Below, piece by piece: positions 61,162 through 64,000 of a DNA stretch of 64,000 nucleotides. The notes under the pieces were generated by a model. That model made no database searches and had not been told where the DNA came from. It worked only from the letters and a program-made list of their open reading frames with translations. The DNA comes from Desulfitobacterium chlororespirans DSM 11544 (GTDB taxonomy: Bacteria; Bacillota; Desulfitobacteriia; Desulfitobacteriales; Desulfitobacteriaceae), in the NCBI RefSeq assembly GCF_900143285.1, contig NZ_FRDN01000014.1, positions 62,001 to 126,000 on the forward strand. Reading direction: 5' to 3'. The translations under genes and the position numbers were made by a program. How positions within the stretch are numbered: the stretch's first letter is position 1; every line of letters starts with the position of its first letter.

Positions 61162-62571
61162 ATGAACGAATTAACGATCAACGGCTGGCAGCTGCTGAAG
61201 CTTATCTCGGCACTGCGCTCAGTGGGCATCGATATCACGCTGGACGAGGTTCAGGATGCTTTAAAGGCCTTAACCCGGTACCCGGACCTGGCACCTAAGC
61301 TCGTGCTTAAATCTCTCTTCATCCATCGCCAAGAAGATCAGCCGCTTTTCGACATGATCTATGAACTCTTGGCTTCAGCTCCATCCTCCTCTCCGGATTC
61401 AGAACCTACCGCCCCGGGGCAATGTACAGGCTCAGATCAAGAGGAGGCTGGGGATGGCTCCCATCAGGGCATCGGTACCGGGCAAGGAGGAATCACCCTG
61501 CACCTTAAATCAGCGGAAGAGTCCTCTCCATCCCGGGCAATTTCCTTTCAAATGCCGGATCTCCACTATTTGATGGGCCTTAAAGGGTTCCCCAGTACCA
61601 TCGAGGAAGAAGAAACACAGGAACTCGATTTGGGAAAGCAGGTCAGATTCATCCTGGGACAGTCAGGGTTTTTGACTTGGTCCAATTCTTTGGAGCTGGC
61701 TAAAGGCCGGGGGGAAGTCCCGGAAGATCAGTGGCTCAAATTTGAAGCTTATCGGGACTTCTGGCAGCGCCGGATTCACCAGGTCCTTTGGCAGGAACGC
61801 TTATCCGAGCAAAACCGCTGGGACAGCTTCCGTGAAATAAATTGGCGCTTTAAGCCCCTGAATTCATTTACCGCCGCTGAAGAAGGGATGGTCCAGCAAG
61901 CGCTCCGGCAGATGGGCAACCAATTGGCCGTTCACCGGGGCTTGCGGAAAAAAAAGGCTCCCCGGGGCAGACTACGCCTCTCCTCTTTGCTCAAAGAAAT
62001 GGTGCGGGGTAATGGCTCTGTCTTTCGCTTCGAGTATGAAACCCCTGCCTTAAAGCATCCCGAGCTCATTGTCTTATGCGATGTATCCAATTCCGTGGCT
62101 CCCTTCTCGCAATTCCTTCTCTACTTATGCCAACGCATGAAATCCCGCTTTCGTAAAGTGCGGCTTTACCTTTTTATTGATGGACTCTGGGATATCACCC
62201 ATGAAGAATGGCTGGCAAGCGGTGACTCCATGGCCGAGATCCGTTCCTGGGGCCGTAAGCATTCTTCCGGCTTTACCGATTATGGCAAGGTATTTAAAGA
62301 CTTTGCCCGGGATGTTTTGCCCTCACTTTCCACTCGGGGGACCATCTTGATTATGGGAGATGGCCGCAACAATTTCCGCCCTGCCCAAGCGGACTATCTG
62401 CAGGAGATCCAAGGGAAGGTTAAGCATGTCTTCTGGCTGAACCCCTTGGCTGAAAAGGATTGGACTTTGCCGGACAATCTTATGGGTGAGTACAGGAACT
62501 ATTGCACCCGGGTTTTTCCCTGCCGGAACCTCAGCGATTTATGGCGAATCTCTAAAAAAGTCTTCTCCTGA
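61162..62571 (+). CDS. VWA domain protein, CoxE-like
   Basis: A 469-aa protein of the CoxE type, partner of MoxR ATPases. The C-terminal VWA domain carries the MIDAS-type D-x-S-x-S in ELIVLCDVSNSVAPFSQF. The N-terminal part has the CoxE-typical YLMGLKGFPS-like segment and a Ser/Gly-rich linker (SSPDSEPTAPG). The 15-base gap to the MoxR gene implies co-translation. CoxE/VWA pairs remodel metalloenzymes in an ATP-driven way; the client is probably a molybdenum enzyme, judging from the neighbours. That part is inference. Confidence 0.88.
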   Translation: MNELTINGWQLLKLISALRSVGIDITLDEVQDALKALTRYPDLAPKLVLKSLFIHRQEDQPLFDMIYELLASAPSSSPDSEPTAPGQCTGSDQEEAGDGSHQGIGTGQGGITLHLKSAEESSPSRAISFQMPDLHYLMGLKGFPSTIEEEETQELDLGKQVRFILGQSGFLTWSNSLELAKGRGEVPEDQWLKFEAYRDFWQRRIHQVLWQERLSEQNRWDSFREINWRFKPLNSFTAAEEGMVQQALRQMGNQLAVHRGLRKKKAPRGRLRLSSLLKEMVRGNGSVFRFEYETPALKHPELIVLCDVSNSVAPFSQFLLYLCQRMKSRFRKVRLYLFIDGLWDITHEEWLASGDSMAEIRSWGRKHSSGFTDYGKVFKDFARDVLPSLSTRGTILIMGDGRNNFRPAQADYLQEIQGKVKHVFWLNPLAEKDWTLPDNLMGEYRNYCTRVFPCRNLSDLWRISKKVFS

Positions 62572-62598
62572 AGAAGCGCCAGCTCTTTTATCAACAGT

Positions 62599-62648
62599 CC
62601 ATTGCTCAGCCAAATTACCAACCGGTTGGTAATTTGGCTGAGCAATGG
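62599..62648. repeat. 50-bp perfect palindrome
   Basis: The left arm 62599-62623 (starting CCATTGCTCAGCC and ending TTACCAACC) is the exact reverse complement of the right arm 62624-62648, with no loop. It lies just after the VWA gene. The core ATTACCAACC/GGTTGGTAAT is the same as in the hairpin at 19070. It has no T-tail, so it is not a standard terminator. Confidence 0.85.
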
Positions 62649-62651
62649 TTG

Positions 62652-62710
62652 TAAAAAAGGGAGCCTCACCGACTGCTTTAAATTACCTAAAGCCGTTGGG
62701 TGAGGCTCCC
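62652..62710 (-). terminator. Rho-independent terminator of the MoeA-like gene
   Basis: GGGAGCCTCACC (62659-62670) pairs with GGTGAGGCTCCC (62699-62710), with inner GCTTTA/TAAAGC. On the minus strand the hairpin is followed by TTTTTT. Confidence 0.75.
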
Positions 62711-62725
62711 TTACCTTGCACTATC

Positions 62726-62829
62726 AGAAAGTATAAGCTTGCGCTATATACTTTCTAAGCATAAGGGCAACCAGCGACTTCGCCTCCTTCGTAAGTATGC
62801 GTTTAAGGCACGGCGAAGCCGGGTTTTCT
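62726..62829 (-). repeat. Hairpin-ended dispersed repeat, copy D
   Basis: Read on the minus strand it begins AGAAAACCCGG, has ACGCAT, AGGCGAAG and TGGTTGCCCTTATGCT, and ends with the hairpin AGAAAGTATA/TATACTTTCT. This matches copy C (59310-59436) in order and sequence, lacking about 25 bases of its interior. It directly follows the stop codon of the MoeA-like gene. Confidence 0.75.
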
Positions 62830-62836
62830 TTAACAC

Positions 62837-63859
62837 TTATTTGCCGAAGGAACAGTGGGGATAGGTACATTCCGGACACTCCAGGCACAAGCCGCCATGA
62901 CCGTATTTGGCAATTTCCAGGCGGGTAAGCCGCTCACCGGCCAGGATGCGGGTGGCCACCAGATCAAAGACCGTTTTTCTTGAATACATGACACATCCGG
63001 GCAAGCCCAGAATCGGGATATCATCCAGGTAAGCCAGCAACAGCATGGCTCCGGGAAGAACAGGAGTACCATAAGTGATCAACTCTCCACCCAGACCTTT
63101 GATAGCTGTAGGGGTTAAATCATCGGGATCCACGGACATGCCGCCGGTGACCAGAACCATTTCCGCGCCTTGTTCGATATGCTCGCGGATGCGTTCCTGA
63201 ATCATCTCCACATCATCGTCGGCGAAGGTTTGCCCCAGCAGGACAGAACCCCATTCGGCCACTTTTCCCTGAAGAACCGGTCCGAATTTATCCTGGATCC
63301 GGCCATGGTATACTTCACTTCCCGTGGTCACCACCCCAACCTTTTTGGATTGCAGGGGGCGGATTTGCAGAATGGGTTCCCCAAAGCGGCGGGCGATTCC
63401 TTCCGCTTCGATCACGACATTTTCATCGATCATCAAAGGAACCACTCTGGTCCCGGCTATCTTCTGCCCTTTCTTCACCGGGCGATGATTATGAAGAGTA
63501 GCGAGGATAATATATTCTAACGAATTCAGGGCATAGATCCCTTCTTCCGAAGCATAGATTAAGCCATCCTCTTCAGCAATCAAATTGACCTTTCCCTCTT
63601 TCGTTTCACTGAAGGAAAGCCCCGGACCGGCCACAGCTTTGGCCAGACGCTCCGCTGCTTCATCTTCGTGAATAAGACCCGGAGTCTGATCCCACACAAA
63701 AATATGCTCTTTTCCCATACTAAGCAGGGTTGGGATATCCTCCTCTTTGATCACATGCCCCTTTCTAAAGCGGGCGTCTTTTGTTTTTCCTGGGATAATT
63801 TGTGTCAGATCGTGCATAAGCACCGATCCGATCGCATCCTGTACTTTAATCTTCTGCAT
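62837..63859 (-). CDS. Molybdopterin-binding protein, MoeA-like, with Cys-rich C-terminus
   Basis: A 340-aa protein with the MoCF/MoeA-type domain: VGVVTTGSEVYHGRI, MVLVTGGMSVDPDDLTPTAI, PVLPGAMLLLAYLDDIPILGLPG. An N-terminal domain of about 160 residues (MQKIKVQDAIGSVLMHDLTQIIPG) replaces most of the usual MoeA module. The extreme C-terminus (LCLECPECTYPHCSFGK) has four cysteines in 14 residues, likely a metal site. Related proteins occur beside molybdenum hydroxylases and selenium-dependent enzymes. It is convergent with the CoxE-like gene. Confidence 0.85.
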   Translation of the reverse strand: MQKIKVQDAIGSVLMHDLTQIIPGKTKDARFRKGHVIKEEDIPTLLSMGKEHIFVWDQTPGLIHEDEAAERLAKAVAGPGLSFSETKEGKVNLIAEEDGLIYASEEGIYALNSLEYIILATLHNHRPVKKGQKIAGTRVVPLMIDENVVIEAEGIARRFGEPILQIRPLQSKKVGVVTTGSEVYHGRIQDKFGPVLQGKVAEWGSVLLGQTFADDDVEMIQERIREHIEQGAEMVLVTGGMSVDPDDLTPTAIKGLGGELITYGTPVLPGAMLLLAYLDDIPILGLPGCVMYSRKTVFDLVATRILAGERLTRLEIAKYGHGGLCLECPECTYPHCSFGK

Positions 63860-64000
63860 AGGGGTTCCTCCTTTTCTTTACGGAAGGCATGTTCATTTCT
63901 AAGCACACCCTGGTTTCAGACATTTCTGAAACGGCCAAAATTCCGTAGATAGCGTGAGACTTGCTTCAGTCAGTAGGAAATATGGCTCGGCCATTCCCTA

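Noticed and set aside
1-64000. CRISPR arrays, rRNA, tRNA and known riboswitches
   Set aside because: I saw no regularly spaced repeats, no rRNA stretches, no cloverleaf with T-loop signature, and no T-box, SAM or cobalamin riboswitch core upstream of likely genes. A scan with tRNAscan or Infernal would be more reliable than my reading.

Overview
The window looks like chromosome from an anaerobic, spore-forming, obligately respiring member of the Peptococcaceae, most like Desulfitobacterium (probably D. hafniense or a close relative). This is inference from the protein repertoire and gene order, not from a database search. Pointers are the Firmicutes order miaB-ricA-mutS-mutL-miaA-hfq, spoVK-hflX, a Bacillus-type lexA/yneA pair with matching LexA boxes, a Tat-exported membrane-bound uptake [NiFe]-hydrogenase with its cytochrome b, and moderate GC with strong AGGAGG ribosome binding sites.

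Layout. 1-1.3 kb: remnants of a small paralogous family of unknown function. 1.7-4.8 kb: GNAT acetyltransferase, ACT-domain protein, and a CBS-CBS-PAS sigma-54 activator. 5.0-14.8 kb: two transcription units, each with an excellent -24/-12 (sigma-54) promoter. The first carries a broken cobO, meaB and a two-subunit B12-dependent acyl-CoA mutase. The second carries 3-hydroxybutyryl-CoA dehydrogenase, thiolase, acyl-CoA dehydrogenase and a CoA-transferase. Active-site residues of the mutase (Phe75, Gln193) point to isobutyryl-CoA mutase rather than methylmalonyl-CoA mutase, so the whole region reads as a sigma-54 controlled isobutyrate/butyrate oxidation (or synthesis) regulon. Only crotonase and ETF are missing. 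14.9-25.4 kb: phosphatase-like protein, tyrosine recombinase, cell-wall enzymes, the SOS pair yneA/lexA, CPBP protease, ddl, signal peptidase, and a methionine gamma-lyase-like protein. 25.6-43.7 kb: a mostly minus-strand housekeeping block (hflX, spoVK, typA, hfq, miaA, rsmJ-like, mutL, HDAC-like, hyuA-like, mutS, ricA, miaB). 44-48 kb: hydrogenase operon. 48-59 kb: DacF-type carboxypeptidase, DegV, thioesterase, AraC regulator, M23 peptidase, pyruvate kinase, GAPDH, and a double P-loop protein. 59.7-63.9 kb: NifX-like protein, MoxR/CoxD-like ATPase, CoxE-like VWA protein and a MoeA-like protein, together suggesting molybdoenzyme maturation.

The most unusual element is a long non-coding repeat present twice in the same orientation (30.23-30.90 kb and 40.94-41.75 kb), upstream of typA and of mutS. 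The two copies differ mainly by extra hairpins. They share very long perfect stems, and several stems keep their pairing by paired substitutions, including a G-T (G-U) wobble. This is what a large structured RNA would look like, and I do not recognise it as a known class. Other repeats are a 161-bp palindromic MITE in two copies (one supplies the yneA stop codon, the other abuts a sigma-54 promoter), a separate ~105-130-bp hairpin element in two inverted copies around 59.3 and 62.8 kb, a 107-bp palindromic element at 1.5 kb, a 50-bp perfect palindrome at 62.6 kb, and 8-mer tandem repeats inside the butyrate operon. I saw no rRNA, tRNA, CRISPR array or intact transposase.
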